Source: Christensenella sp. UBA3700 (GTDB lineage: Bacteria; Bacillota; Clostridia; Christensenellales; UBA3700). From it: DNA of 35,022 nt. The stretch is from NCBI GenBank assembly GCA_002372775.1, contig DFIJ01000067.1, forward strand, positions 1 to 35,022, given 5' to 3'. Numbering within the stretch: position 1 is the first letter of the stretch; the number at the start of each line of letters is the position of its first letter. The notes below the pieces were generated by a model. It searched no databases. It was not told the origin of the DNA and saw only the letters and a program-made list of their open reading frames with translations. Made by a program: the position numbers and the translations under genes. This document shows, in pieces, positions 8,077 through 16,864 of this stretch.

Positions 8077-10491
8077 ATGAAAGTTTCATTAAGTTGGTTA
8101 AAAGATTTCGTAGATATAGATGTAGATTTAAAGACATTATCTGACAAGATGGTTAGTGCTGGACTTGAGATCGAAGAAATTATTGAACAAGGTTCAAACA
8201 TGAAGAATGTTGTACTTGGTCAAATTAAGAAAATTGAAAAACATCCAGATTCAGACCATTTACAAATTTGCCAAATTGACGTAGGCGAAAAGGATTTAAT
8301 TCAAATTGTAACAGGAGCTCAAAACATTGCAGAAGGCGATAAAGTTCCAGTTGCTATGCACAATTCATTACTTCCTACAGGACAAGAAATCAAGAGAGGT
8401 AAATTAAGAGGCGTTGACTCTAATGGTATGTTATGTTCTGGTGAAGAATTAAAATTAACAGAAGCTGATTATGAAGGAGCTTCAGTATACGGCATTATGA
8501 TAATGAACAAGGAAACAGCTCCAATGGGAACTGATATTAACAAAATACTTGGTAATGATGACGTAGTACTAGATATTGGTGTTACAGCAAATAGACCTGA
8601 TTGTAACTCAATTTTAGGTATTGCAAGAGAAGTTGCTACAGTTCTTGAAAAACCTTTAAAAATGCCAGATTTCAGCTTTACAACTAATAAGAGTTTAAAT
8701 GTTAATGATTTTGTTAGTGTAAATGTTAAGGATAAGGACTTATGTCCTAGATATATGGCTGCTGCTGTAACAAACGTAAAGATTGGACCATCTTCAGAAA
8801 AGATTCAAAAGAGATTATTAAGCGTAGGTTTAAGACCAATTAATAATATCGTAGATATTACAAACTATGTATTAACAGAAATTGGACAACCAATGCATGC
8901 TTTTGATCAAGACTTCTTAGAGGGTCATGCTATTAACGTTAGACGTGCAAATGACGGTGAAAAGATTGTTACTCTTGATGAAAAAGAAAATACATTAGAT
9001 AATTCAATGTTAATGATTTGCGATGCTGTAAAGCCTGCTTGTGTTGCTGGTATCATGGGTGGATTAAACAGTGGTATTAAAGATACAACAGGAACAGTTA
9101 TATTTGAATCTGCTAAATTCGCAAGAGATTCTATTAGACGTACATCAAGAACATTAAATCTTCGTTCAGATTCATCTGCAAGATTTGAAAAAGGTATTGA
9201 TTTCGAATCTCAAAATATGGGATTAAGAAGAGCATTACATTTAATTCAAGAAATGAATTGTGGAGATATTGCTGAAGGTATTATTGATTCTTTAGATAAG
9301 GAATTAACACCAGTTGTTATTGAAACTTCTGTTAATGAAATTAACAGCATATTAGGTATTGAAGTACCAGCTGATGTTATCAGTAAGGTTTTAAACAGCT
9401 TACAAATCGAAACAAAGATTGATAATAATGGCAAGATTACAAGTGTAGCTCCATTATTTAGAGATGATATTGAAAATGCTAACGATTTAGCAGAAGAAGT
9501 AATTAGATTATATGGTTATGACAAGATTGTTGATACAATGCTTCAAGAATCAGCTCATACACAAGGTGGATATACTCAAGAACAAAAGAATATAAAGATG
9601 GTGAAAGAAATCTGTGTTTCTAACGGATATTCTGAATCGTTAACATATTCATTTATCTCACCAAAAGCATATGATCAATTAAGAATTCCTCAAGGACATG
9701 CTTTAAGAAACTACATTACATTATTGAATCCACTTGGAGAAGATATGTCAGTAATGAGAACAACTCTTGCTCCTTCTATGTTAGCAAGCTTAGCTTCTAA
9801 CTATTTAAAGAATATTAAGAGTGCTAAGTTGTTTGAAGTTTCTACTGTATATGAACCAAAAGCTCTTCCTCTAACAGAACTTCCTGTTGAACATCAAAAT
9901 TTAATCATTGGTGCTTATGGAAAAGATGAAGACTTCTATACATTAAAAGCTGTTGTTATGGCTATTCTTAATAAGTTCAATGTTAAGAATATATACTTAA
10001 AGAGATCTGAAGTTCCATATCTTCATATTGGTAAGAGTGCTGATGTTTATGCTCAAAACAATAGATATGTTGGATATATTGGTGAAGTTCATCCAGAAGT
10101 ATCTAAGTCATTTGATGTTAAAGATAGATTATATATCGCAGAAATCAACTTAGCTACATTAAATGAAATCGCTAATTATAAGTATAAGTTCGAAGAAATC
10201 GGTAAATTCCCACCAATGGAAAGAGATTTGGCCGTTGTTGTGAACGAAGATGTTGCAGTTGGTGATTTACTTGCTTCTGTAAGAAAAGGCGGCGGAAACA
10301 TGCTTAAGGAAGTCTCAGTATTTGATATCTATAGAAATGCTGAACAATTAGGCGGAGATAAGAAGTCAGTTGCTATCAATATGATCTTTAGATTACCAGA
10401 TAGAACTCTTACAGATGAAGAAGTAACAGCAAAGATGAATAGAATCTTTACTAAGTTACAAGCTGAATTTAACGCTGAATTAAGACAATAA
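8077..10491 (+). CDS. pheT: Phenylalanine--tRNA ligase beta subunit
   Basis: This 804-residue subunit has the standard order: an N-terminal tRNA-binding EMAP/OB domain (about 40-150), the B3/B4 editing domain that clears mischarged Tyr-tRNA-Phe, the B5 domain, a catalytic-like core, and the C-terminal ferredoxin-fold anticodon-binding domain (about 710-804, beginning near FPPMERDLAVVV). The start MKVSLSWLKDFVDI is the canonical PheT beginning, and AGGAGG lies 8 nt upstream. Length and architecture are normal. It forms the PheRS heterotetramer with PheS and is under the same T-box control. Confidence 0.98.
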   Translation: MKVSLSWLKDFVDIDVDLKTLSDKMVSAGLEIEEIIEQGSNMKNVVLGQIKKIEKHPDSDHLQICQIDVGEKDLIQIVTGAQNIAEGDKVPVAMHNSLLPTGQEIKRGKLRGVDSNGMLCSGEELKLTEADYEGASVYGIMIMNKETAPMGTDINKILGNDDVVLDIGVTANRPDCNSILGIAREVATVLEKPLKMPDFSFTTNKSLNVNDFVSVNVKDKDLCPRYMAAAVTNVKIGPSSEKIQKRLLSVGLRPINNIVDITNYVLTEIGQPMHAFDQDFLEGHAINVRRANDGEKIVTLDEKENTLDNSMLMICDAVKPACVAGIMGGLNSGIKDTTGTVIFESAKFARDSIRRTSRTLNLRSDSSARFEKGIDFESQNMGLRRALHLIQEMNCGDIAEGIIDSLDKELTPVVIETSVNEINSILGIEVPADVISKVLNSLQIETKIDNNGKITSVAPLFRDDIENANDLAEEVIRLYGYDKIVDTMLQESAHTQGGYTQEQKNIKMVKEICVSNGYSESLTYSFISPKAYDQLRIPQGHALRNYITLLNPLGEDMSVMRTTLAPSMLASLASNYLKNIKSAKLFEVSTVYEPKALPLTELPVEHQNLIIGAYGKDEDFYTLKAVVMAILNKFNVKNIYLKRSEVPYLHIGKSADVYAQNNRYVGYIGEVHPEVSKSFDVKDRLYIAEINLATLNEIANYKYKFEEIGKFPPMERDLAVVVNEDVAVGDLLASVRKGGGNMLKEVSVFDIYRNAEQLGGDKKSVAINMIFRLPDRTLTDEEVTAKMNRIFTKLQAEFNAELRQ

Positions 10492-10494
10492 TTG

Positions 10495-12687
10495 ATGGTT
10501 GAGGTTCTTGCTCCAGTTGGCTCTATAAGTGCATTAAAATCTGCTATTTTTTCAGGAGCAGATGCGGTATATATGGGCATGGGAAAGTTCAATGCTCGTC
10601 AAAAAGCGGAAAATTTCACTGAAAGTAATATAAAAGAAGTTGTAGACCTTTGTCACTTGCATGGTGTCAAGGTCTACATTACTTTTAATACAGCTATAAA
10701 AAATAGTGAATTAAAAGATTTTGAAAAGCAAGTAGATATATGTGCAAAAGCAAATGTAGATGCTTTTATTATTACAGATATAGGTACTTTGCCAATATTT
10801 AGAAAATACGATATCCCAATGCATGCATCAACTCAAATGGGCATTCATAACTATGAAGGTGCTAAGATTGCTAAAGAATTGGGATTTACTAGAGTTGTTT
10901 TATCTAGAGAAGCTTTAATAGAAGATATTAAGAAAATTAAGACTCTAGGACTTGAAATTGAATATTTCGTACATGGCGCGTTATGCGTAGCCTTTTCTGG
11001 CGGATGTCTATTAAGCTCGTTTATGAGCGGAGATAGCGGAAATAGAGGACTTTGTAAGCAACCATGTAGATTAAAATATAAATCATCTATAACAGGAAAA
11101 GAAGAGTATTATATATCTCCTTCTGATCAATGTTTAATAACTCATTTAAAAGAACTGACTGCTGCTGGTGTAGATTCGCTAAAAATTGAAGGTAGATTAA
11201 AGGGCTCTCAATATGTTGGTGAGGTTGTTAAACAATATAGACAAGCTGTAGATGGTGTTTTAGGCAATGATTATATGACAAAATTAAAAAGAGCGTATAA
11301 TCGTGGTAATTTTACATCAGGATATAATTATGATTTAACAAAAGATATTATGTCGCCAAGTGTTCAAGGCAATATGGGCGATTTTATAGGTACAATTAAT
11401 AAAATCCAAGGAAAATCTTTATATATAGAATCAAAACGCGGTATTTTCTTAAAAGACGGCTTTAAGATATTTAATAATAATGAAGAAATTGGTGGATTCC
11501 AAGTAGATAATGTTAAACAAATAGGAAATAATCTATATTCTGTTAATACAATTAAAACTTATCCAGTTGGTGCTAAAGTGTATTTAACACTAGATAGCCA
11601 AATGGTAATAGAATACGAGAATCCAGATTTATCTCAATATATAGATATGACATATCGTATGGTTGAAGGGGAGAGTTTGCAAATCAGCGCAAATTTAAGG
11701 GATGTTTCTATAACTAAAGATTTTGATATTGTAGATAAAGCTTTAGGAAAGCCTTTATCTGTAGAAGATGTTAATAAGAAATTAAGTGAACTTGGAGAGA
11801 CTGATTTTAGAATTGGAACTATTAAAGGCGAGATGTCTAACAGTGCATTTTATCCTATGAGTAAATTGAAAGCTGCAAAGAGAGATGTTGTAGATTCTTT
11901 ATATCAAGCCATCCTAAAATCTTATGACGATAATAAACAAAGAACAAATAATTGTAAGAATGAATTAGTTTTTAAGAAAGATTCTAGTATTAAAAAGCAC
12001 TTTATAGAAATTGAATCTTTAGATAAAATAAGCCAAAATATGACTGATTGTGAAGTTGTAATAAATCTAAACAAAATTTCACAATTGGGTCAATATATTA
12101 TGAAAAATGACTTAAATTATAATAATATAGAAAGTGTATGGCTAAAAATACCAAAAATAGCACGTGGTGCAGATATGGTTGTTTTAAGAAAGTTCATTGA
12201 AAATAACTTACAATTTATCAAAGGTTTTGTAGTAGAAAACATCTATGGGTTAGAGCTTTGTTTAGAATACGATAAGATTCCAATGCTTGGAACGTCTATG
12301 AATGTCTTTAATGAAAAACTTCCTAAAGAGTTAGGTGTTGATTTGTATTTGAACTCACTTGAGCTAACTAAAGATGAATATATTAAAGGTGCCTATACAT
12401 ATGTTTATGGTCCTGTATCATTAATGACATTTACACATTGTCCAATTCAACTAAACACAGGTTGCACATGTAAAGATTGTAAATATAAGGGCATGTTTAC
12501 ATATTCTAATAGAGGGAAATCGTATACAGTAGCAAGACATAAGTTAACAAATTGCTATTTTGAGATGTATCATCCAAGCATTATTGATATAAAAGATAGG
12601 GTAAATGGCCTTATTTATGAGAACTTAGAAGTTATTAATCCTCAATCAGAATCATTTAGTGGGCACTATAATTTATTAGTAAAGTAG
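10495..12687 (+). CDS. U32 family protein, long form with extra C-terminal domain (RlhA/TrhP-related)
   Basis: This protein of about 730 residues carries the U32 signature (EYFVHGALC...GGC from Glu156), with Cys164, Cys171, Cys187 and Cys191 spaced like the metal-cluster ligands of this family. A second Cys cluster (HCP...C.C..C) lies near the C terminus. Although named peptidases, characterised members hydroxylate RNA: TrhP makes 5-hydroxyuridine in tRNA and RlhA hydroxylates C2501 of 23S rRNA. The extra domain after the U32 core resembles the DUF3656-type arrangement of RlhA-like proteins, so an RNA-modification role is likely but unproven. The ATG at 10495 lies 3 nt after the pheT stop with no clear ribosome binding site, so translation is probably coupled. 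An in-frame TTG at 10492 is the alternative. Confidence 0.85.
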   Translation: MVEVLAPVGSISALKSAIFSGADAVYMGMGKFNARQKAENFTESNIKEVVDLCHLHGVKVYITFNTAIKNSELKDFEKQVDICAKANVDAFIITDIGTLPIFRKYDIPMHASTQMGIHNYEGAKIAKELGFTRVVLSREALIEDIKKIKTLGLEIEYFVHGALCVAFSGGCLLSSFMSGDSGNRGLCKQPCRLKYKSSITGKEEYYISPSDQCLITHLKELTAAGVDSLKIEGRLKGSQYVGEVVKQYRQAVDGVLGNDYMTKLKRAYNRGNFTSGYNYDLTKDIMSPSVQGNMGDFIGTINKIQGKSLYIESKRGIFLKDGFKIFNNNEEIGGFQVDNVKQIGNNLYSVNTIKTYPVGAKVYLTLDSQMVIEYENPDLSQYIDMTYRMVEGESLQISANLRDVSITKDFDIVDKALGKPLSVEDVNKKLSELGETDFRIGTIKGEMSNSAFYPMSKLKAAKRDVVDSLYQAILKSYDDNKQRTNNCKNELVFKKDSSIKKHFIEIESLDKISQNMTDCEVVINLNKISQLGQYIMKNDLNYNNIESVWLKIPKIARGADMVVLRKFIENNLQFIKGFVVENIYGLELCLEYDKIPMLGTSMNVFNEKLPKELGVDLYLNSLELTKDEYIKGAYTYVYGPVSLMTFTHCPIQLNTGCTCKDCKYKGMFTYSNRGKSYTVARHKLTNCYFEMYHPSIIDIKDRVNGLIYENLEVINPQSESFSGHYNLLVK

Positions 12688-12745
12688 TTTTGTGCCAAAT
12701 TTCGTTATTTTTTTGACAAAGTCCGTAGAGCCACTTTTTTAATGG

Positions 12746-12836
12746 TATAACTAAAATACAAAGTTTAGGTAGTTTTAGTTCTACTTATAGGATAACCTTT
12801 AAAAAACAGAAGCTCTCCCTAGCTTCTGTTTTTCTT
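12746..12836 (+). ncRNA. Possible small RNA between the U32 gene and mutS2
   Basis: An extended -10 box (TG-G-TATAAC, 12743-12751) is followed after about 50 nt by a strong terminator. Between them a 6-bp hairpin (AGGTAG...CTACTT, one G-U pair) can form. If transcribed this would be an RNA of about 75 nt. The alternative is simply the 3' untranslated region of the pheS-pheT-U32 transcript. No known RNA family is recognised. TTGACA at 12713-12718 is too far (27 bp) to act as its -35 box. Confidence 0.3.
12802..12836 (+). terminator. Intrinsic terminator of the pheS-pheT-U32 operon
   Basis: AACAGAAGCT (12805-12814) pairs perfectly with AGCTTCTGTT (12821-12830) around a 6-nt loop. It is flanked by A and T runs that extend the stem and supply the T tract. 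Confidence 0.95.
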
Positions 12837-12848
12837 TATATTTAATAT

Positions 12849-12862
12849 TGCGTATATACGCA
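12849..12862 (+). promoter_or_regulatory. 14-bp perfect palindrome upstream of mutS2
   Basis: TGCGTATATACGCA is its own reverse complement. It sits between the upstream terminator and the mutS2 -10 region, just upstream of where a -35 box would lie. A dimeric regulator could bind it; no known regulator is recognised. Confidence 0.35.
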
Positions 12863-12890
12863 TATTTTCTTTTATTTATATAATATATTG

Positions 12891-12899
12891 TGCTAATAT
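12891..12899 (+). promoter_or_regulatory. Extended -10 promoter of mutS2 (leaderless start)
   Basis: TGCTAATAT at 12891-12899 matches an extended -10 box and ends 6 nt before the ATG at 12906. Transcription would start at or next to the A of the ATG. There is no Shine-Dalgarno. TATAAT at 12879-12884 is an alternative -10 box. Confidence 0.5.
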
Positions 12900-12905
12900 T
12901 TACTT

Positions 12906-15266
12906 ATGATTAATGAGCAAACTCTACAAATTCTCGAATATAGCCAAATTTTAAAGCTAGTTTCTAGCTTCGCTTATTCACGTCCAGCAAAAGAGCATTT
13001 ATTAAATCTTGTTCCTAATACAAATATAGATAAAGTTAAAAATGAACTAGATTTAACAAAAGAAGCTGACAAGATGATGTATGAGATGGCTGTTAATGTT
13101 ACTTTTGGATTCGATGATGTAGATGAGGCATTAGAACTTGTTCATAAGGGTAAAACTCTTAATTGTGAACAATTATTAAAGATTGCTAAGTTAATCCACG
13201 TTGGAAAAGTGGTAAAAAAGAACATTTTATCTACTCCAGAGAATGAACTTCCTTTATTAAAAGACATATCTAATGCAATATTTGTAGCAACAGATGTTGA
13301 TGAAAAGATTAATTCTTGCATTTTATCTGAGAGTGAAGTATCTTCAAATGCTTCTTCTAAACTTGCTTGGATTAGACAAGAAATTGTAAGTAAAAATAGA
13401 AAAATACGAGAAAAGTTAAATTCCTATATATCAGGTGGCCAATTTGCATCAGTTATGCAAGATAATTTGGTTACTATAAGAAATAACAGATATGTTATTC
13501 CTGTAAAAACAGAATATAAGGGTAGCGTTAAAGGTCTTATTCACGATCAATCTGCAACTGGACAAACAACATATATCGAACCTATTGCTATTGTTGAATT
13601 AAACAACGAGTTAAGGGAATTGCAAATAGAAGAATTAAAAGAAGTAGAAAAGATTCTAAGAAATCTATCTCAAGATATAGATACAAATTATTATGAGATT
13701 TGCACAACATACGAGACATTAATATCTTTAGATATTATTTTCGCCAAAGCAGGTTATTCAAGATCAATTAAAGGTGTATATCCAGATTTAAATCCAAATG
13801 GACATATAGATATCATAAGAGGAAGACATCCACTTTTAGACAAGGATAAAGTGGTTCCTGTATCAATATCTTTAGGCGAAAAGTTTAATACATTGCTAAT
13901 ATCTGGTCCAAATACAGGCGGTAAGACAGTTTCTATTAAACTTGTAGGTATTTTAACGCTAATGGCTATGTCAGGTATTTTTATCCCTGCAGTGGAAGGT
14001 AGCAAAATATCTGTATTTTCTGATGTATTATGCGATATTGGAGATAATCAATCAATTGAAAACAGTTTATCTACATTCTCAGCTCATTTAAAGACAATTA
14101 TAGATATAACAAATAATGCTACATCATCATGTTTAGTTCTATTAGATGAATTAGGAGCTGGAACAGATCCAGTTGAGGGTGCTGCTCTTGCAATTGCTGT
14201 AGTTTCTTATCTAAAAGATAAGCATGTTAAAACAATTGTTACATCTCACTATAAAGAACTAAAAGAATATGCATATGCTGCAGATGATGTAAATATTGCT
14301 GGTATGGATTTTGAGCCAGTAACATTTAAACCTACATATAAGCTTTTAATGGGTCAAACAGCATCATCAAATGCGCTAGAAATAGCAAAGCTATTAGGTT
14401 TAAGAGAAGATATCGTAACATCTGCTAAGAACTTAATATCTGAAGAAGATAACAAGTTTAATAATATTATTCGTGGCGCTGAGATAAATAGACGTGAAGC
14501 TCAAGCATTAAAAGATGAGGCAGATAGAGAACTTGTTAGAGCTCAAGAACAAGCTAAAAAATACGATGAACTTATAGCTCAAGTTGAAGAAAAGAAGGCT
14601 AAGCTTGAAGAAAAGCTAGCAAAATCTGCTAAAGAGGTTCTAGGCGATTATTTAGAAGAAGCTGAGGATTTAGTTGAAGAACTAAAAGAAAAGGTTAGAC
14701 AAGGCGATGAAAAGGCCTTATTTGAAGCTCGTGTATTAAAGAAAAAGCTAGAGAATATGGACGTTAAGACTAACGAAAAGATGCATTATGATAAAGTTGA
14801 TGGCGAGATTTTAGTTGGTGATGATGTTTATATTAAGACTTTAAATCAAACTGGTACTGTTGTTGCTATTTCTCCAAACGGTAAAGATTGTACAGTAAAG
14901 ATGGGCGTATTATCTTCAAGAATTAAGACAAAAGACCTTCAAAAAGTACTAGTTAAGAATAAACCTCAAGAAGATAAGAGAAAGAACGTTACTGTTAGAT
15001 TTGCAGGGGATTATTCATATAATATAGGTCAAGAATTGAATATTGTTGGAAAGAATTCTGATGAAGCTATATTTGAATTAGAAGATTATTTATATAAAGC
15101 TAAGGCTAAAAACTATAAAGAAGTAAGAATTGTTCATGGCAAAGGGGAAGGTATTTTAAGAAAATACGTTCAAGATTATTTGAAAAAGTGTCCTCTTGTT
15201 GATAAATATAGACTTGGAAATTATGGTGAAGGAGATACTGGAGTAACTATGGTTACTCTAAAATAG
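12906..15266 (+). CDS. mutS2: MutS2 ATPase (ribosome-collision / recombination-control factor)
   Basis: This 786-residue protein lacks the mismatch-recognition domain of MutS. It has a core/lever region, an ATPase with GPNTGGKT near 334-341, Walker B LVLLDELGAGTDP near 415, a long charged coiled coil (about 515-620), a small beta domain (about 635-675) and a C-terminal Smr domain (about 705-786). Bacterial MutS2 proteins suppress homologous recombination, and in Bacillus the protein (also called RqcU) acts on collided ribosomes. The Smr domain keeps HGKG (from His744), but the usual LDLRG segment reads LNIVG (711-715). It heads an operon with a small membrane protein, a cysteine desulfurase and thiI. 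Confidence 0.95.
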   Translation: MINEQTLQILEYSQILKLVSSFAYSRPAKEHLLNLVPNTNIDKVKNELDLTKEADKMMYEMAVNVTFGFDDVDEALELVHKGKTLNCEQLLKIAKLIHVGKVVKKNILSTPENELPLLKDISNAIFVATDVDEKINSCILSESEVSSNASSKLAWIRQEIVSKNRKIREKLNSYISGGQFASVMQDNLVTIRNNRYVIPVKTEYKGSVKGLIHDQSATGQTTYIEPIAIVELNNELRELQIEELKEVEKILRNLSQDIDTNYYEICTTYETLISLDIIFAKAGYSRSIKGVYPDLNPNGHIDIIRGRHPLLDKDKVVPVSISLGEKFNTLLISGPNTGGKTVSIKLVGILTLMAMSGIFIPAVEGSKISVFSDVLCDIGDNQSIENSLSTFSAHLKTIIDITNNATSSCLVLLDELGAGTDPVEGAALAIAVVSYLKDKHVKTIVTSHYKELKEYAYAADDVNIAGMDFEPVTFKPTYKLLMGQTASSNALEIAKLLGLREDIVTSAKNLISEEDNKFNNIIRGAEINRREAQALKDEADRELVRAQEQAKKYDELIAQVEEKKAKLEEKLAKSAKEVLGDYLEEAEDLVEELKEKVRQGDEKALFEARVLKKKLENMDVKTNEKMHYDKVDGEILVGDDVYIKTLNQTGTVVAISPNGKDCTVKMGVLSSRIKTKDLQKVLVKNKPQEDKRKNVTVRFAGDYSYNIGQELNIVGKNSDEAIFELEDYLYKAKAKNYKEVRIVHGKGEGILRKYVQDYLKKCPLVDKYRLGNYGEGDTGVTMVTLK

Positions 15267-15267
15267 C

Positions 15268-15738
15268 ATGAGACATACATATTCATATCAAAATAGGAGA
15301 TTGAATCCATTAAGATATTTAATACTTGTATCAGCACTTCTTGTTGATCTTGTATGTGTGTTTATGATTGCTACTGCATTGTTATTCCCAATAGTGTTCT
15401 TATATATGGGTTTAGTATTCTTATTCTTCTTAGGATTAAGAGTTTGGACAATATATATGACATATACAATCTCATATTCGTATTATAAGGGCGAATTTGA
15501 AGTTACAAAAATGTATTATAGAAAACTTTATACATTTATAAAATTTAATAAAACTGATATCAAAGATATCAAATTATATAATGGAGAACCAGTTAAGGCT
15601 AAAAAACTGTATGATAAAACATGTATGTATGACGAGTATTTAGTAGAACTAAATAATGGAGAATTATATATCTTAAATTTAGATGATACTATGTATGCAG
15701 CTTTAACTTGTGAGGATAAATATGATTTATTTAGATAA
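15268..15738 (+). CDS. Small membrane protein of unknown function
   Basis: This 156-residue protein has a basic N terminus, two membrane helices (about 17-38 and 42-62) and a soluble part of about 90 residues. The soluble part alternates hydrophobic and polar residues and looks like a small beta domain of the membrane-anchored PH-like (bPH) kind; that likeness is a guess. The ATG follows the mutS2 stop by 1 nt with no ribosome binding site, so translation is probably coupled. Its 3' end overlaps the cysteine desulfurase start by 17 nt. I do not recognise the family, and its place in a ribosome-rescue/tRNA-thiolation operon does not reveal a function. Confidence 0.75.
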   Translation: MRHTYSYQNRRLNPLRYLILVSALLVDLVCVFMIATALLFPIVFLYMGLVFLFFLGLRVWTIYMTYTISYSYYKGEFEVTKMYYRKLYTFIKFNKTDIKDIKLYNGEPVKAKKLYDKTCMYDEYLVELNNGELYILNLDDTMYAALTCEDKYDLFR

Positions 15739-16864
15739 TGCAGCTACAACTAGAATGTTTGAAGAGTGTCTTGATGAATACAAGAAATGGGCTATAGATT
15801 GCTACTATAATCCATCTGCTTTGTATGCTCAATCTCTAGAACCTTTGAATATGATGCATAAAGTAAAAGCAAATATAGCTAAAAAGATAGGATGTTTGCC
15901 AGAAGAGTTGTATTTTGTAGCTTCTGGATCAGAAGCAGACAATTTATCTTTACTTTGTACCATAAAACCAAAGAAAGGTAAGGTTCTTATATCTTCAGTA
16001 GAGCATTCAGCAATAGCAAATACTGCTCAAAGACTAAAAGATTTAGGATATGAGCTTGAATTTGTTAATGTAGATAGATACGGTAGGGTTGATATTAACG
16101 ATTTTAAGAGCAAAATGACTAAGGATACAGTACTTGTTTCAATAATGCTTGTATGTAATGAAACAGGGGCTTTAAATCCAATTAAAGAACTTTGTTCTTT
16201 AGCAAAAAGAGTTAACCCATCTGTTGTATTCCATTGTGATGGTGTACAAGGATTTGGAAAGGTTCCAGTTAATTTAAAGAATTTTGGTGTAGATGCATTC
16301 TCAATATCTTCACATAAGATTCATGGGCCTAAAGGTGTTGGTGTAGTGTTTGTTAAAAAAGATATTCATCCAAGAACATTTATATATGGTGGCGGACAAG
16401 AAGATAATATAAGATCTGCAACAGAGAATGTGCCAGGAATTGCTGCATTTAACGTTGCTATGGATAAAACATTTGAAACTATTGCTCAAGATTACAGCAA
16501 AGCAAAAGAGATTCAAAAATATGTCTATGATTTTGTATCTAAGAATTTTGAAGATTGTATTATAAATACAAATCTTGAAGAATCATCTCCATATATTATC
16601 TCATTCTCTCTAAAGAATGTTAGAGGAGAAGGTGTTGTTCATTACTTAGAATCTAGGGATATAGTAATTGGAACAGGGTCAGCTTGTTCTGCTAAAAAAG
16701 GTTTAAAAAGAATTCCTTTAGCATTAGGTTTAGATAGTGCATATCATGATGGAATGCTTAGAATATCATATGATGCAAATATCAATAAAGAAGATTTAAA
16801 TACCGCATTAAATGCGTTAAAAGAAGCAATAAAAGTAGAAAGAGAGTTACATAAACATGAGTAA
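15722..16864 (+). CDS. Cysteine desulfurase, NifS/IscS family (thiI partner)
   Basis: This 380-residue PLP enzyme takes sulfur from cysteine as an enzyme-bound persulfide. It opens with the family hallmark YLDNAATT. The PLP lysine is Lys199 in SSHKIHGPKG, and the active-site cysteine is Cys322 in GSACSAKKG. I start it at ATG 15722, 6 nt after GAGGA; a GTG at 15710 would add four residues and is less likely. It overlaps both neighbours (17 nt upstream, 8 nt into thiI). The tight link to thiI matches the Bacillus nifZ-thiI pair, where the desulfurase is dedicated to 4-thiouridine formation, so this enzyme probably hands sulfur to ThiI rather than to general Fe-S assembly. Confidence 0.95.
   Translation: MIYLDNAATTRMFEECLDEYKKWAIDCYYNPSALYAQSLEPLNMMHKVKANIAKKIGCLPEELYFVASGSEADNLSLLCTIKPKKGKVLISSVEHSAIANTAQRLKDLGYELEFVNVDRYGRVDINDFKSKMTKDTVLVSIMLVCNETGALNPIKELCSLAKRVNPSVVFHCDGVQGFGKVPVNLKNFGVDAFSISSHKIHGPKGVGVVFVKKDIHPRTFIYGGGQEDNIRSATENVPGIAAFNVAMDKTFETIAQDYSKAKEIQKYVYDFVSKNFEDCIINTNLEESSPYIISFSLKNVRGEGVVHYLESRDIVIGTGSACSAKKGLKRIPLALGLDSAYHDGMLRISYDANINKEDLNTALNALKEAIKVERELHKHE

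Noticed and set aside
9246..9434. Open frames on the opposite strand within pheT, mutS, miaA and other genes
   Set aside because: They lie fully inside well-supported genes, lack ribosome binding sites and have no recognisable protein features.
12713..12751. TTGACA followed by TATAAC as a promoter
   Set aside because: The spacer is 27 bp, far beyond the 16-18 bp tolerated. Only the extended -10 part is kept as a weak candidate.
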